Of a DNA stretch of 23,350 nt, positions 23,327 to 23,350 are shown piece by piece (the stretch's first letter is position 1; each line of letters starts with the position of its first letter). The translations under genes were made by a program, and so were the position numbers. The stretch covers positions 1-23,350 of the forward strand of contig DASVWH010000203.1 in assembly GCA_036389715.1 (NCBI GenBank), given 5' to 3'. Below the pieces are notes generated by a model, which worked only from the letters and a program-made list of their open reading frames with translations, did not search any database and had not been told where the DNA came from. This stretch comes from DASVWH01 sp036389715. GTDB lineage: Bacteria; Acidobacteriota; Blastocatellia; Pyrinomonadales; Pyrinomonadaceae.

Positions 23327-23350
23327 GCGCGAATGCTACAACATTCGCGC
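23327..23350. terminator. Partial hairpin at the right edge, probable terminator
   Basis: GCGCGAATG (23327-23335) and CATTCGCGC (23342-23350) form a perfect 9-bp stem with loop CTACAA, 68 nt after the last stop. The left arm is preceded by AAAAAGAGCC. If the sequence beyond the edge continues with the complementary GGCTCTTTTT, it would be a longer bidirectional terminator. The window ends exactly at the current arm, so this cannot be confirmed. Confidence 0.6.

Overview
The window is GC-rich, gene-dense bacterial DNA with no rRNA, tRNA, insertion sequence, phage gene or CRISPR array. Gene content suggests an Acidobacteriota member, possibly class Blastocatellia. The grounds are an actinobacterial-style PknB/PstP/RodA/PbpA/FhaA cluster with non-actinobacterial domain variants, a long ArgRS variant, a MEDS-type histidine kinase and weak Shine-Dalgarno sequences. 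This assignment is inferred from gene content and is not proven.

Layout. (1) Positions 1-3745, minus strand: larC and folE are tightly spaced, then after an AT-rich spacer come a secreted M28 peptidase and the first 19 codons of metG, which runs off the left edge. (2) Positions 3746-3988 are a divergent promoter region. (3) Positions 3989-10192, plus strand: argS, a DAHP synthase of the ferredoxin-like-domain type that ends at a clear intrinsic terminator, and a YHS-HMA copper-type P1B ATPase. (4) Positions 10233-12313, minus strand: a single-domain receiver protein followed by a MEDS histidine kinase. (5) Positions 12404-14199, plus strand: an endonuclease/exonuclease/phosphatase-family protein overlapping by 1 nt a SpoU/TrmH RNA methyltransferase. 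(6) Positions 14200-14435 are an AT-rich promoter-bearing spacer. (7) Positions 14436-23258, plus strand: six co-oriented genes encoding a DUF3662-like+FHA protein, a PbpA-type transpeptidase, a RodA/FtsW-type SEDS glycosyltransferase, a membrane PP2C phosphatase, a membrane Ser/Thr kinase and a second FHA protein. The window ends inside a perfect inverted repeat that is probably half of a terminator.

How the genes work together. The last block is the main point of interest. A SEDS polymerase and its cognate class B PBP sit with a kinase, its antagonistic phosphatase and two phosphothreonine-reading FHA proteins. This is the logic of the mycobacterial pknB-pstP-rodA-pbpA-fhaA locus. The parts facing the envelope differ, however: the kinase has one SH3-like domain instead of PASTA repeats, the phosphatase has a TPR-like tail outside the membrane, the PBP appears to have two membrane helices, and both FHA proteins have an FhaA-type N-terminal region. 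I read it as a phospho-regulated cell wall synthesis module with a different sensory input. The remaining genes are mostly housekeeping (translation, folate and aromatic biosynthesis, RNA modification) plus copper export and a two-component pair.
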